The notes under the pieces are model-generated. The model did no database searches, was not told the origin of the DNA, and was given only the letters and a program-made list of their open reading frames with translations. The position numbers and the translations under genes were made by a program. Positions 1 through 14,165 of a stretch of 64,000 nucleotides of DNA are shown piece by piece. This DNA comes from Neurospora crassa OR74A (lineage: Eukaryota; Ascomycota; Sordariomycetes; Sordariales; Sordariaceae): the NCBI RefSeq assembly GCF_000182925.2, contig NC_026503.1:4216001-4280000 (forward strand), read 5' to 3'. Each line of letters starts with the position of its first letter. The stretch's first letter is position 1.

Positions 1-195
1 GCATGAGGTGGGAATTACTGCGCCGGAATCAGGAAGGGCGCTGTCCTGTTGACCAGCGTAACATTGCAGAAATATGCCCCTCCCGCCATCTAGGATGTGC
101 AGTAAGATAGGAAACAGTGATGTTGATGGGAATCCGTCGACTCACGAAAACAACCATGACAAAAGGGAACCAATCTTGCGCTACCTAGTTCCGCC

Positions 196-2201
196 TCAGT
201 GCGGCGGTAACCCGCGATTTGATGGATCCATCTTCATGTCACCCGGCAACCCTCTGGAATCATGATGCATGTAGCTCGGATAGTTTTGCCCATGAGACAC
301 AGAACCTTGGCTGACGTTGGGGCCACGGAAAAGACCGTTATTTGTGTGAGGGAGCGTGTCAAACGAGGAGCCCATGTACGGTGGCTGATTCTGACCTATT
401 TGTACCCCCTGATGCGAAACAAAGGTTCCTTGAGGGTGAGGGAGTGGCGGGTGCGGCGGCTGTTGAGGCTGTTGACTGGAAGTACCAAAGGAATATATGG
501 TCGCGCTACCTGGAGCTGTTGTAGTCTGCTGCCAAGCACCGGGATACAGCCCGGAGGCAGTAGTGCTTGCGTAGTCGGACGGCGAGCTGAACAGGGACGG
601 TCGACGGCTTGTTTCGTGAGGACTTGGTATCATTTCCTGCATCTGAACAGGCGCTCCATGCTGCTGCAGAGATGCTTGACCTCCCACCGGAATCCCCCCA
701 TTTTCCACATAGTGCTGGTCAGATGTGAGATCTGGCGGCATCAGAGTAGTTGGATATTGATTTCTAATCGACATCTCGCTAACGAAGCCTGGTTGAATGT
801 TGGTAGTCGGGCTGTGGTCAGTTGTCGGAATAGGCATGAGGGCGTGAGGCATAGTTGTTTTGGGAGGCGAGAGTCGGGATGGAATTACCGAAAGATGGTG
901 CTCGTCATCCTCCTCTCTACACGCATCGTCTTCATCGTCGGAGGGGAAGTCTGATTGGTTGTTATCGGCCATGACGTATACGACCGTATCGCCATCTGGT
1001 GATGTTAGCGAATACTCCTCCAGGTTTGGCACACCATAAACGTTGTAGCTAACCTATTTCACCCCTCTTATACTGTTCTTCGACCTTAGCAACCTTGAAG
1101 ATCTCCTTTAAAAAGGGTTTCTTTTTCGCTTGGTTGGGATTGGCCCTGTCGCTGAAAAAGCCTCCCATTGCCTCCATTGTCAACTCCTCCAACTTGGCGA
1201 CAGTGAGTTCTTGGGCCCGAATGCTCGGATGCTGCTGAGAGTTTGGCTCGACAATGAGTCTCAACAAGTGGCATAACAGACGGAGGCGCTCTGTAATCGT
1301 GTTAGGAAGGGTCTTTCAACTATTTGCACATGAGACAATTGTCTTACCTGGTTTGAACAGGTGGTCCGGCTCCTTGTGCCTCATGCCCTCATCCTTGGTT
1401 GGGCCCAGAGGCTTTGGCCACCAGTCGGGAATTTTGGTTCCTGTGTAGGGATGTGTGGACTGCTTCTTTGGTGCAATCGCCTTGATCCACGCTTTGGCAA
1501 TCAGTTTGCATGTGTTCTGCTGTATCTTCTTGAAGCGCTGATCATAGAAATCCCACACTTCCTGCGCGTTATTGATTCGTATGCCTTTCTTCGCGGATAC
1601 GGTCACTGCCGGCTCGTCATCATCGCGAACACGTCTGGGGACGTTGGCCCTCTGGCGCTTTCGGGTCCGATATGTTGGTGGCACGTGATCGTAGAACTGT
1701 TCGGCTGTTTCCATGCGGCGGTCACACCCGCGACGCCCATGATACTCTGGTCCGAACGACATCTCATCGTAGGCCCCAGCGAGGCCATCTGTAGGTTAAG
1801 TTAGTTTTGGTCTGGAACGACCATGTTACGAGATGGCCACTCACTCTCAGCAGCCCGTTTTTGATAGCGGATAAATCGATCCATGTCGAAGTATCTTTGG
1901 ATTTCACCCTCTGGCAACTTATTCGGTCCCGTAAAGTATACCGTATGACCATCTTCGGTGAGAACAGCAAGGAAGAAGCTCTGGTGGTTTATCTTGCACT
2001 GCTCACGCAATACTTCACTAATTGTCTGTATCATTGTCAGCATCGGGTAGAAAAAAATGAATAGGGGACAATACCTACAGGTGGCGGGGTCCTGATTCCT
2101 GTATCGTAGTAACGACCATTGTCTGGCATGTGTTCGCCATTAGGTCTCTCCGTCGTCCATTGTGGCCGAGCGTAATGGCCATGCCCGTATGTATTGACCA
2201 T
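196..2201 (-). CDS. YDR124W-like / DUF2841 fungal protein, 593 aa, 5 exons
   Basis: Model reads exons 2079-2201, 1845-2025, 1348-1788, 1054-1290 and 196-995. Introns are 53-58 nt with GT..AG ends, and the last has a CTAAC branch site just before CACCAG. The start is the ATG in a GCCATGG context at 2201. Residues about 170-327 match the helical-bundle domain of the YDR124W/DUF2841 family as I know it: an NNAQEVWDFY stretch, a KLIAKAWIKAI helix, the PDWWP motif (about 222-226), then a Leu-rich helix after HLFKPERL and a KRGEIDG end that is restored only by the fifth-exon splice. A basic TRKRQR stretch near 143 could be a nuclear signal. From about 328 the tail is acidic, then rich in Pro, Gln, His and Ser, like disordered tails of regulatory proteins. 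Biochemical function is unknown; a nuclear or regulatory role is inference. About 13 kb of DNA without a gene lies upstream. Confidence 0.8.
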
Positions 2202-4125
2202 GGCTGGCACCTCCGTTCGTGAGTTCCGACAAGTACTTATGTTTCGAGCAGAGTCGACGTGATCAAGAAAGAGTGACGGCCAAAGTGAAGTTGAGGAACA
2301 CCAGATCGTTAAGCAGATAAGATGTAATGGCCGGGATGGGTGCTGATTTATTCTTCAATGAGCCTACCAGGCTGGTTGACTGTACAATGAAAACAACAGT
2401 CGTCTCAAATTAAAAAAAAATGGCTGAGACGGAGAATGATCCTTTGAACCAAAACAAAGCTGGCAAGTGTCTCTGGGTGTTGGTGGGATAGATTGTTGAT
2501 GTTCGGTCGAACCAGTTCTGCCTCGACGTGCAGCTGTGAACCACAAAGTGAGCCAAAGGCTAGGACTTGTTTCAAGAGTAGTGGCCAGGCAAGACAGATT
2601 CTTCCCCAGTCGTGCAAAGGGACCGGGAACGTGCTGGGACCGGAGACAAGCTGGGACCACTGCCAAACAGAAAGATTGGATGGATCAAGGCTAAGATTAA
2701 GTGGATCTATCCAAGCATAGAGACAAAGAATGGCGTCCTTAATGTTAGAGATGGAGCCAGAGGTGTTTGGTAGACTTTGCACAGGTGGAGACAGTCGGAT
2801 CGTGGCTTCAAACAGAAAGTCAGCTGAGGGCAATCAAAGTGATGAAGTTGATCTTACCAAAGTCTTTGTTTATTGATCAAGACTGAGACAGGCCCGAATG
2901 AAGAGCGCAAAACTATCGGATGAATATTGCTCAATATTCCTTTCTGAAATTGTTGGGTCAAAGGATTCAGCGTTGCAAAGCGCGCCCCCTACGTCGAAAA
3001 GTAAAGCGATGCGGGAGCTTGACTTGATACTAGAGATGGGTGCCGGTCTGAGTGGTGATAGCACAAATGCTTTGGCACGCACAAACCTCTTCGAAACAAG
3101 TGGCTGGCCTGGCGATGGGGCAAAGAGGAGAGCAAGATGGGAGCAGGACTGCCCCAGTTGATCCTTGCAAGGAGGAAGAAAGTGTGGACTCGCGCAGCCG
3201 TTTGACAACTTCTGCTTGGTCCTACCAGTGGTTGGTTGAGGTTGGTAGAGACGGGTGCTTGCAACCTTCCGATGGCAACGGCAAGACACAGACAGTGTGG
3301 GGATAGCGGGCACCCGGAAGACTCGCCTGGCTATGTTGTTCGAAGACCAGTATGACTATCAGGTTGGTAGGCCTTTGGCTTTCGCACCCTATTGTCGTGT
3401 GGCAATCAGTGCCGTGTGGATATCTTGTGTTATTCCGGGGTAGAGCCTCGGTAGGACGGTAAATAAGATTTGTCGGTTCAACCAGGGCAGTGAAGGCGTA
3501 GTCCTGGAGATATTGGCGATGGCAACGATGGGAAGGCCAAGATGATGACAGCCTGTCTAAGCCACTACCACATCTAGACCAAGATGGACGGACCGGTCGA
3601 TGCTAACCAAGCGAGAGAGACTGGTTCAACGGCCCGCGTTGTTAGAGCAGGTGTTCCTAGGTCAGGGTGCAGACATGAGAGTTGATGTGTAGGATGGACG
3701 GAGATGGGAAACGGGTGGTGTTTAAAGAAAAAGAAAGAGAAACGGTGAGGGGCCTTGAAGTTGTGCTAACCGCCCTAAAGGAGCCACCGAGTAAGGGAAG
3801 ATGCCCACGTACGAGGAATAAAAAACGAGGATGGCCAAGAGAGGGTCTAGGTAACATCCAGACAGATTATCTTGGCCACTCACGCAGATGAACCGAAGAG
3901 GTTCCACCAGAATCAGTTAAGAGTCCACACACACGCACCGAGAACAACACTCGGCACCAGCTGCAGGAGGGGAGGTTTAAGACGAAGAATACCGAGGATA
4001 AATAACACACAGAACGATTGGTATGTAGATGGACTTGTTTCCTCGTAAAGCGTCGATATTGACCCAAAGTGACGGAGAAGCTGAGTGACTGGACTTGGAC
4101 TCTTTACAAAAGGTTGTGTAGTGTC

Positions 4126-4141
4126 TTTTTTTTTTTTTTTT
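4126..4141. repeat. Poly-T tract, 16 bases
   Basis: A homopolymer run of 16 T in non-coding DNA. Length may be unreliable in the assembly. Confidence 0.9.
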
Positions 4142-7100
4142 GCCCTTTCCCAAAGAGTCTCGTATGAGCGGAAGGCCCGGGCAACGACAATCAGACAGAC
4201 GAACGAGGAAGACAAGCGAGCAGAAAGCAGTCCCACGAGGAGAGGGACAAGCTGCATGCCTCCCAGGTTCCCAGTCGCGGTAGAGAGAAGTAGTGTAGAG
4301 AAGGTCGCGCACTGTGATCTCGAGAAGTGAAGTACTACATACGTCAGTACATTACAAGATCATGGGGGAATGAGGGTAGTCTAACTTGCTCCGAAGGTAC
4401 TATATGCAGTACATCGTCCGTACTCGGCACTGGGCGCATGCAGCATTCAGAGTTATCCCAGACAAGCAGCAAGCATTGGGCATGGTGTTCTCCAGCCCCG
4501 CCAGTCCATCTCTAGGTAGTGTTAGTGTATTTGGCGCGCAGTATGGAAGAGTGCCACAAAAAGGAGCCGGCCAACACCACCACGGCACCCTTCCCCTCCC
4601 CTTGTTCCACCGCGCCTGTGGCTCGCGTTGGGATAGGCTCATGCTGTGGGCTGGCTGGTAGGACCGCAGTGGTGTACGTGTAGTGTACGCCAAGGGTGTG
4701 TGAGATGGGAGGGTTGTATTGATACGGGACCGTGGCAGCAAGCATCAGCACCACTGCACAAGGGAAGACTCTCCATGGATCTTGGCTCGTCTTTTTCCAG
4801 ACACGGTAGCCGACGCAGGTCGCAGGAGGCAAGCGTCCAAGGTCCAATGGCTAGTGGCTGGGCATCTTGTCCGTCGACCATCTAGGTCGCCTGTTGCAAG
4901 TGTCCTCGCCTCGGGGGATCTCTGTTGCGACAGGGTTGACTACCGGACGCCCGCCGTTCGATATGGTTGCTTGACTGGTCCAGGGTTGGTGGGTACTGCG
5001 GGGTTGCCTTGGTGATGGAGTACCTACTGGCTCTCCGTCGTCACGCCGTTCATGGTACCAGAGCTGTTATGACCGTGTAGGTAGACCAAGGGAAGTAGGT
5101 GATGGTATTGATGAGGCCCAGTGAGACTGCTCGCAACCGTCCTGGTACGGCCAGATGCACACAATGAAATTAGCTGAGTGCAGCAACGAAGTGTTCCTGG
5201 ACATGAATCCATCCTCGACTAGGCTGGAGGCGGGCCCACAAGGCGATGTTGAACACTTCCTGCTGCCCGTTATCTTGACTGTAAATTTCAAGTGCCGAAG
5301 TAAGATGGGGAAACAGCTGAGACAGCATGAGACAGAGGCAAGGAAAGCAGAACCAAGACACGGCAAGAGAGGATGGAAGAGAGGGGGAATGTCTCTGGCG
5401 CGGCTGCCGTCGTCAAACCGAATGCTCCGTCCGTCGTGTCAAGTGGAAGCTGGGATGAGTGTGTCTTGCCGTTGTGGACGGAGATTAAAGCGAGACGACT
5501 ACTAGTGTAGGAAGGAAGTGAAGGACTAGACTCAAAATCAGGAGACGCCCGAGGCGAAACTTTCGGGCGACTTCCTCCGCGATGAAGGATGGAAAGAGCG
5601 CTTTGCAGCTGCCTGATCTTTGCAAATCCAATTCATAGGTCGTGACTTCCTTTCCCAATCCAAAAGCCCATGCTTGGACCCCTTGTTCAGATTCCAGAAG
5701 AGGAGAAAGAGGGTTGTAGTCGTGAGTGGAGACATGTCCCACTACCTCCTCATTCAGGCCCGCCTGCCTTAACAGCGGGTCCCCGACTTGTTGCTTTTGG
5801 TGCGCAAACACCACCGTCATCACTCGCAATCGTTGCATCTCCGGCTTGCCATTGGGAGCGAGCATAGGTTGCCGACAACCGTCCGTCTAATCCAGGCACA
5901 TCATCAGACAGAATCGATTCAAGTGGGGATGGACACAACCAAGCCCTGGATCATGAAGAATGCTGTCTGAGACTGGAGAACCCAAGATAGTGGTGTACGT
6001 ACTGGACCCTGTGCTTAGGTGGATACCATTATGTACTGCGTAGCGCATACTCCACCCAGATCTCACGCTCCTCATGGACGGGAATTCCGTCGCTACTGTA
6101 GGTCCCTCCAACCCCTCAGCTCTCACGACACCTCACTGCTAGAATATCAGGCGGGAATAACTCCCCGCCAGTTGCTTCAATCAAAAACAGCCCACCTTCG
6201 TCCACCAACAAGATGATCTAGCACATCATCATCACAGACACACAGAGACACTCGACGTCGTAGTGCTTATAGAAAATGGCAAGCTTCGATGAGCCCGTAT
6301 CTGTGCTTTTTATGGAGACCTTTATATATACACCACGGCCCATGGTCTTGGCCCTGATCCGATACCTAATTGGACATCTCCCATCATCACCACCACCACC
6401 AGCGTCCGGAATTTCCAAGCACCGACGGGTGGTGGGTGTGCTGCCCCATCCACTTAAGCCAAGCTAGCACGCCTCGGTTCTCTAGCTTCATGGCAGGACG
6501 ATCAGCCACTTCTAGATTGCAGTAGATGGCCCTCCGCTCTATCGCCAAGTCCAAGCTGTATTATGTGACCATCTTCGAGCAAAACATGAGACTGACTGAT
6601 CTTTCCTTGCAAGGTCCGCCGGGGAGATCTCCCGGACACTGGGACGGAAGCTAACATTATCCCCGTCCACTTTTCGGCGGGGACAACAGCAGAATTCTCC
6701 ATCTTCAACCCATTGCACGCATCAATTTGCGAATTCCGCCGGCTGAATAGTCTTGTTGCAAGAGAGTTGTAAGAACGCTGGACCTGAAGGGTATCCCGGC
6801 TGCCACAGTTCCATCAACTGATACCGTACCCCCGCCCATTTACCCACATCCCGATGTCCTGCCCATGCAATCAACCCCTGTTCAGGACCAGAAAAGATAG
6901 AGATTGCGTCTTCTCGGCATGATATCCCACCTTGATTATCGTCGCTCGAAAGTGGGCGCTCCCAATGAGCCGGCAGCTCGTTGAAAATCGGGCTCAACTG
7001 CTTAAAGCGGACGTCTTCAGGTCCATCTAGACTCGAGTCTTGTTCAGAAGCGTCCTAGCAAACCTTGGTGCGGAAGCACTTTCCCAATTTCCCCGGCGAG

Positions 7101-10100
7101 TGTCGGACCAAATCAAGGCGCTTGAAATAAAAGAAGGACTGGATGCTTCTACTTGTAAAGCGACCCATGGCTGCCTATTAGTGGACGGCAGGTCATCAGC
7201 CAGTGAAGCATACCTTCAATTATCTCACCGGGTGAGCGACCCGATCGCCATCGATCCAGTAAAGGACTTCTGGACAAGACCCAAGATACGCTGTTGATGG
7301 ACTTGAACGCTGTCCCCCGCTGCTCTGGATCAATCGGCTCGTGTCCGGGTGTTTATTGCACAGGTCTCTCAAATCAGACCACTTGAACAGGTCCTTGGCT
7401 CCATGTTTTGCGCAGGTGAGCAGATATCCTTTGTTGCTGGCACTGCATTGCAGTATATACACGGCTTATACGACAGCACCAGCAGCTGCAATGGTAGGTA
7501 AATCTTCACCCAAAGCCATGATGGGCCAAAGCCAGGCCAATAGGGGGCTCATGGATGTCACGCCTACGAAAGACGTCCAGAAGGAAGCCGCTGTCGTACA
7601 CCATCAAAGGGGTCCCGGATCCATCGTTCACAACCTGAACGGTCGACCTGAGATTCGTCATGAAGAAGGTTGCCGATGCCGCAATGCCGAACATGGATTT
7701 ATGCTCGAAACGAGGAGGAATAGATGGCACATGTTGCCCCACGTCTCTTGACAGCTGTGTTACTTTGCGGTTACAGATAGTCCTGTTATTCTCCGCGGTC
7801 GAATGGAAAGCCCTTGAGCACGTACTGGCGGGATATCGTTGGGTCGGGTTGATTCCGTACGCTCGCCAGTTCACCAAGCATTAATTTGCAATTCTTTGGC
7901 ATGGAAATGTCCCTTGGCTATCTTTCACTTTGTACCTGAGGATTTCGACAAGCAACAATACAGAAGGTCAGTACTGGCCTTCGGCAATTATTGCCTTTTG
8001 AGGGCGGATCAAGTGAGGTCTTGCCACTTGCACCGTCGCTGTTTGTCGTTCTCACTCGGTTCAAGAGGGAACTCATGACGTGCTTCTGGATACGGGGAGG
8101 TGTATCAGATATCCGCGAACATTCTTGCCAGCTAACAGTCTCTAACCAAATCTGCGGCTGCGGTTTTCGTAATGCCAGAGGAGGACTTGAAAACACAGGC
8201 GTGAGTCTAATCCAACAGGTAATGCCTTCATCCATGCGTTTCACTGGCTGGTTGGTATACATCGAAATAAACTTTTGTGGGAAGGAACGGGGTCGACAAT
8301 GTGCTTGCTGATGATCACTGATCAGCACTCGCAATTCAATTCCCCGAGTTCCCTTGCCCCGCCCCGCCCTCACCCTTCACCTTGACATCATGATCGCCAA
8401 CAAAAATGGAAGTCGCCGTCGTCGCCTTCAATACTTCATCCAGCCCATCCACCCCGAGCAACAAATGCACATTTCTATTAACATAACACTGCACCGACTT
8501 TGCACATATCAGCCAGCCAGCCAGCCCGCCCGCCCAACACCAACATTGGATGACGCCGCCTTGCAGACGAGACAGGGGGCAACCGAAGCGAGACAGGATG
8601 AACCACCCACTCCATTTTGGTTCAAGGTGAAGCCTGATTACATACTTTCGTCCAGTCCTTTCCTTCTACATAGGTAGCCATCTGGGCTCCCGGTCGAGGG
8701 GGTCTGCGGCGTAAAGTCAGGTACCCGGACGGCTACCACGGCATCTAGTACACTACAGACAGTACCGGGTAATCATCCATCATCCCACTCATGAAATGGG
8801 GCAATGTCCACGTAAGGTACCGTGGATCCTGTCAGTGTCCCAGAAAGGCTCCTTCCTGGGTGCAATCGAGGTGCAACGTGCATCCTTCAGGTACGCCTTG
8901 GCCATATCTCGCACCCACGGTAGTGCCGCATACCGGAGGCACAGCATCCTCAGAATGTTCTTCCTACCTGAAGCCCGAGTGTGTTGGTTGCTCTCTCTTC
9001 TGCTTCCAGTAACGCTCTCCCCTTGTCTTTTCGGAGATATCCATACCCTATCTACACTTTTCTCATATGTCGGTATGTTAACTTGTGGAAAAACACCAAC
9101 CATATGATCCAGGCTAACCAGAGAAATCTGCCTCGCCTCATCACAAAACAATAACATCATCCATCAACCACCTCGACATCGAAATCCGTGCGCGGGTGCC
9201 GTTGCCTTTCAATCGTTGTCTAGAACACGCTGTGTAACCGTCACCGGCATGCGAGGCGGGAGCGTTCGGACAGGTACCCTGTGGGACTTTGCCAAGTCTC
9301 CATGGCCCTGGCTGTCATGTCAATGAATCGAGATCCTGCACGGTGGACGAGCGTGGAGCTGGCGGAACACGATGTTGAGAAGGAGGTTTCTGAAAGTGAC
9401 AACCATACCCTCGGAATGACGGTCCTCCCCCTGTCTCGCACTGCCAGTGGTAAGCTACTGGCCAATGAGACGACCACTCGTCCCACCGGAACGGATCAGA
9501 ACTACTAGTCTGCTGCGAGGCTTCGCATACCGGAATAGTCTGACGACTCGGATGGATTGCAAGTGCAGTTTTACGCAAGACGTCCAGGCCGTTTGTGGGC
9601 ACCCCAGAAGTTCAACCTCTCTCCACACGGCAACCTCTTTCTCGTTTTGAGGACGATTTTGTGGTTGCCTCTGCTTCATCACCATCACAATCACACAAGG
9701 CAATCTCAAAGCCAAGTTCTTCCAGACAATTCTTCGAAAAAGGCGTCCTAATGTCCTCTCTTTATTGGGCATGTCAAGCTTTTATCCAGCGAATCTGGTC
9801 CAAGTTGACATTGAACTTCATAATGTTTCAGGTAGGCATGATCTGTGAAAAGTCGACTTCCCCGACTTTCGAGCCATCACCCCGACCTCCTCCACATCAC
9901 ACTATTGGACATCGTAGGCTTCGTTACGTTACGGCATTGCTCTCACAACGCGACTTACAGAGAGGGTTTCAGCCGTCAGACAACAAGTCGAATCGGGTTA
10001 CACGGGAACTCCTACATCCATCAACCAAATCACCCATCGGCACAAGTGGGCCATGCCTCTCTGGGCTCTTTTTGCATCGAGACCACCATCATCCAGGTCG

Positions 10101-13100
10101 GATACGCCAAAATGGGGTCCAATTGATGACACTTCTCGGAGCCACTCTTTATCCAAAACACGGTGGCTGGCGAATGCCTCCTTTCCACCAAAGAAGCAGC
10201 GTGAGTTGGTGATTGAATGCTGACTATTGCTTCCATGTCTGCTGTTATTCTTTGGCAAAGGGTCATCATTCCCGCCTCTTACTAATCGATGGATCTATAT
10301 ATTTATTTGCATGGTCAATACCACTTACGGAATGGTTCCGCTCTCGCTCCGTTTACGGCCACGTCTTGTCCTGGCGAGACCTAGGACGCCAGGGTCGAGC
10401 TTAGAAATAGCTTACCCTCTTTCTGAATTCGAAAGAGTCGGCCAAGGGCCAATGGACCAGAAGGAGGCTTCGTCATAAGAACAGCTTTGCGTCGCCTATT
10501 GGGCCCCGTTTTCAAGGTATGCATCAATAGTCCGTGGATGGACCGTGGCTTTCCTTCCTATTGCTTGAGTGATAAGCAGCGGATATGTAGTGAGCCCTGC
10601 GAGCCTGTCACCAATTTTGGTGCACCGGTTTTGGATCGGCTTGACGGCAAGGATGTTTGAATGTCTGGGTCTGCCAGGGGTGTGTGAAACCTAGGACTAC
10701 TCACCTATAGGGCGCTTGCGCTACAAGTCGGGTCTTCATCCCTGTTTCAACCCCGGATTCTCATATGGTCAGCATGGAAATGGATACCATTTCGCTAACA
10801 GTTTTCTCTCCAGGTTGACGGCATATGCCTGGACCTTTGAATGGCTCTTTCCCTGCTCAGACTATTCACATATCATGAAGCATGTCCCATAAACGGTCAA
10901 CAGCCAGTCCATCCTTTCCCCTTCTCTCGCTTTAACCTGATCTCATTGCTTTTATCTCCCGTGCCATGTCAGCGATGCGGCGGGACGAGTTTGGTCTACC
11001 GTGACCCTCCTCTCACCGCGCACAGTAAGCGCTGTGTCTTGGTGGGCAGTTATTATGGCAATAATGTCTTGTCATGCGCTCTCTTATTGGTAACGAAATG
11101 ATAACATGGACATCTAGCCAATCTGAACTTCCAACCCACTCTGTTGTGGTGGGATTACTTCCGGTCGTGGTAGGATTGATGGCTTCGATAGACCATCAAT
11201 ATCATGTCCCGCACCTCCTTTTGCTTCCTGTTTATCTGACTCGAAATACGAATCATGGAAGAAGCTGGAAACCCCCAAACAATAGAGTTTTCTGCATGGA
11301 TTGTGACATTATCACATCTGCTACACTTTTGGAACTCTTTCTTTCATCACCTCCATGGGGGGGGCATCCAAATGTGCAAAGATATTTGATATCGGGTGCG
11401 GTACCCGGAAAAGGTACTGTATTTTTGACAGCAGGTGGCTTGGTGCAACTCAGTCATTCTGCTTTGATGCGCATCTGTGACCAAGTTTCCTCCCTTACTA
11501 TCACCTCCATAACCTTTCACGCACCCAACACCGCCCGTTCTTATCGTCACCGACAACATCCGGTGGTAACTGTCTGATCCATGCTACCTTGATTTTGCTG
11601 GTTCGGGCAGCGCATGATTTATGTATCACCCTGTTTATATTCGGTGATGAGGCTTCTGTTACGACATCACCCTTGATATGTTGCACAAGACAATCAATCA
11701 CGGCATGCATCCTACTTCTTGAGTTCCATGGCAACATCAGCGTCCAACATGGTGTTATCTCAGAGAATGAGGTTCACCTCAAACCTCACACTTCACCCCA
11801 ATACCCTATAACGGAATTTTGTTATACTTTCAACGTTGTATTTGTGGTAGAAAGGTAGTATCGAGATATTCCATGGCCATACGTATTCGTAGCCGTACAT
11901 GAGCGTGCCGTGCTATGCCACACGAGTGCTTACCGCCTGGTCTACATGTTGGCTTGTCCCGATCAATTGCATGACACCGTCGTTTTCCGGCGTCGAGGTC
12001 GCAGAATCTACGTGTTTGGTCGAAAACAGCAAGGAGATATAAGTAATATGCACCTGAGCTTACCGTCTGTTCTGATTTGCGTATGGAGCCAAGGTGATAA
12101 CGAGAGACAGACTTCGTTCAGGCCTTGTCCCTGACAATCCTTCAAGCCGTCACGAGTTGTGTCGCACAAGATAGTGCCAACAAATTGATTGCCCAACAGC
12201 TAAGCAGCAGCAGAGGTATTTCGCTCTTTTCAAAACGCTTATTCACCTTCTGATTCCCCAAGATTCTCATGTCAAGAGCCATCCAACCCATCGGCTCGAA
12301 TTATGCACCCTTCGTCTTACCACACCATCATATCACAAACACGATCATAATGACAAACCAACGTCCTCGATTCACCTATCGTTCGGACGAAATATAATGC
12401 TACCACAACCCACCACTCTCTTTCGTACTTCATCGTCTCTTACAGTTCCATGCGTTCCCATTTGCCTCAATTCTTTCCTTCTTACCCACTTCAGTGGTAT
12501 TCTTCAGCGGAAAAAAACCCTGACCTCCACCTCGATAACATCTCCAGCAGAGAAAGCTCTAACGAGAAATGTATCTAGTGCTTACTTTACATCGTGTTGG
12601 AACTAAGCCAATAATACAGGCCAGTTGCCAAGCATCTTTAATCTCACTCGCTATATGCGATCTAAGAAGAAAAGGGAGATTGATCGTCGTGTCATGATTT
12701 AGCAGCTTACACACACACATACTTGCTGCTTTCTCCCTTCTACTATGTGGAATCGCGGTGGGATTCTATTAGTTACATCGACGGCAGGTACTCGTCAGGT
12801 CGGTCTTCCAAATCGCGGACACCGAACCCGAATCAGAAGAAGACGGCTCATGATCGTCATTCATTGTTCTATGTCTGCTCATCGACGACACCACTATCAC
12901 TCGCATAGTCGCATTCCTGAGTGACCGATTTGAGCGGCGAGTTCTAGAATCTCACTCCTCGAAATTTTGAATCGAGCACCTACGTGGCGAATAAACGAAG
13001 CTATACCATCAAACCCGTCCCAATTTCTCACGGACATTACTTTTTTGTCTTGTTCATCCAACAGGCGTTGAATCGTTAGCCGTAGATAGCCGCTTTTAGT

Positions 13101-13650
13101 ATTTTCAAGGATTCAATCTGAACTTCGTTATCCACTTTTCCATTATCAACAGTGTCGTCGATCCATTAACCCCAAATCTTCACACAACCAACAATGCTTT
13201 CGATCCATGAAGAAACATTGAAACACGCCCGTACTAAAATCTGATACCCAAGCTAAGGATTCCTGTCGGTTTGGTGCCTATTGCACCTTTACCACCCATG
13301 ACTCCATTCACTATTTCTGCCACTGCTAACTCTGCCTGTCCATGTCAAGTCCAGGTATTCACCAACCTCAATTTCTCAAAGCAGCTTCTTTCTCACTACT
13401 TGGAACCAACAAGCCCAGGCAGCGAGGCAGGTATAGGATAACCATGAACCAACAACCGCAATCCCTCCCTTTCTGCCTCCTTCCGCTTCCACCGCTTCCT
13501 CCGGTCCCTGTCCGAGTAATCAATAGGTCTCCCTATAACAGGCCTCAATCAGCCTCCCTGAGAGCTAAGGTAAGGTAAGGTAGTTATCATCCTGCGCCCC
13601 CGAGCCCCCCGAATACCAACGACCCAAATCCATATCCATGTCTTCCTCTG

Positions 13651-13674
13651 CCTGCCTGTCTGTCTGTCTGTCTG
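13651..13674. repeat. (CYTG)n microsatellite
   Basis: Six tetranucleotide units of CCTG/TCTG in a pyrimidine-rich stretch. A short CACT repeat lies at about 13799-13821 in the same stretch. Confidence 0.85.
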
Positions 13675-14133
13675 CCTACCTATCCAATTATCAAGCACTG
13701 TATGGTACATACATTCCACTTATGCCCAGAGGAAAGGAACACCTACCTTACCTCTTTTACCTGGTTTTGGTTAATGCCCTATCACTCCCTATCACCCACT
13801 ATCACTCACTCACTCACCCCCTCCCAACCTCTATGTACCGACCCCAAAGTCCTAACCAACCCCTAACGAAAGCCAAAACATCCCTGTAGTACTTCTCAAT
13901 CTACCTAGCAAGACTGACTCCCTGCAGTAATTTAGACTACGTGCTTCAGATCTACTACTAATCTACCTAAAACAAAAACTACCTACAAATATACAATTTG
14001 GCCTTACCCCCAATAAGCTTCGTTGGCTACCTACCCTGTTATCCGTGGCCCCCCTCCGAACTGCCGTGCAATCTGGAAGAATCCTATTTGAGAGGAACGT
14101 GATGGATGAAGGAAATGTGATGAAGAAATAACC

Positions 14134-14161
<28 letters not shown>
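14134..14161. repeat. Poly-A tract, 28 bases
   Basis: An uninterrupted run of A on the plus strand. It could be the trace of a retroposed transcript, but no target-site duplication or coding remnant is visible next to it, so a simple slippage tract is equally likely. Confidence 0.9.

Positions 14162-14165
<4 letters not shown>

Noticed and set aside
262-954. 230-codon open frame on the plus strand
   Set aside because: It lies antisense to the last exon of the DUF2841 gene and reads as low-complexity shadow without a family resemblance.
7506-7877. 123-codon minus-strand frame as a stand-alone gene
   Set aside because: Its first codon is not ATG and only part of it reads like protein; kept only as a finding within a possible decayed gene.
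10690-10770. Possible tRNA around a GTTTCAACCCC stretch
   Set aside because: No complete cloverleaf with acceptor, D and anticodon arms could be drawn.
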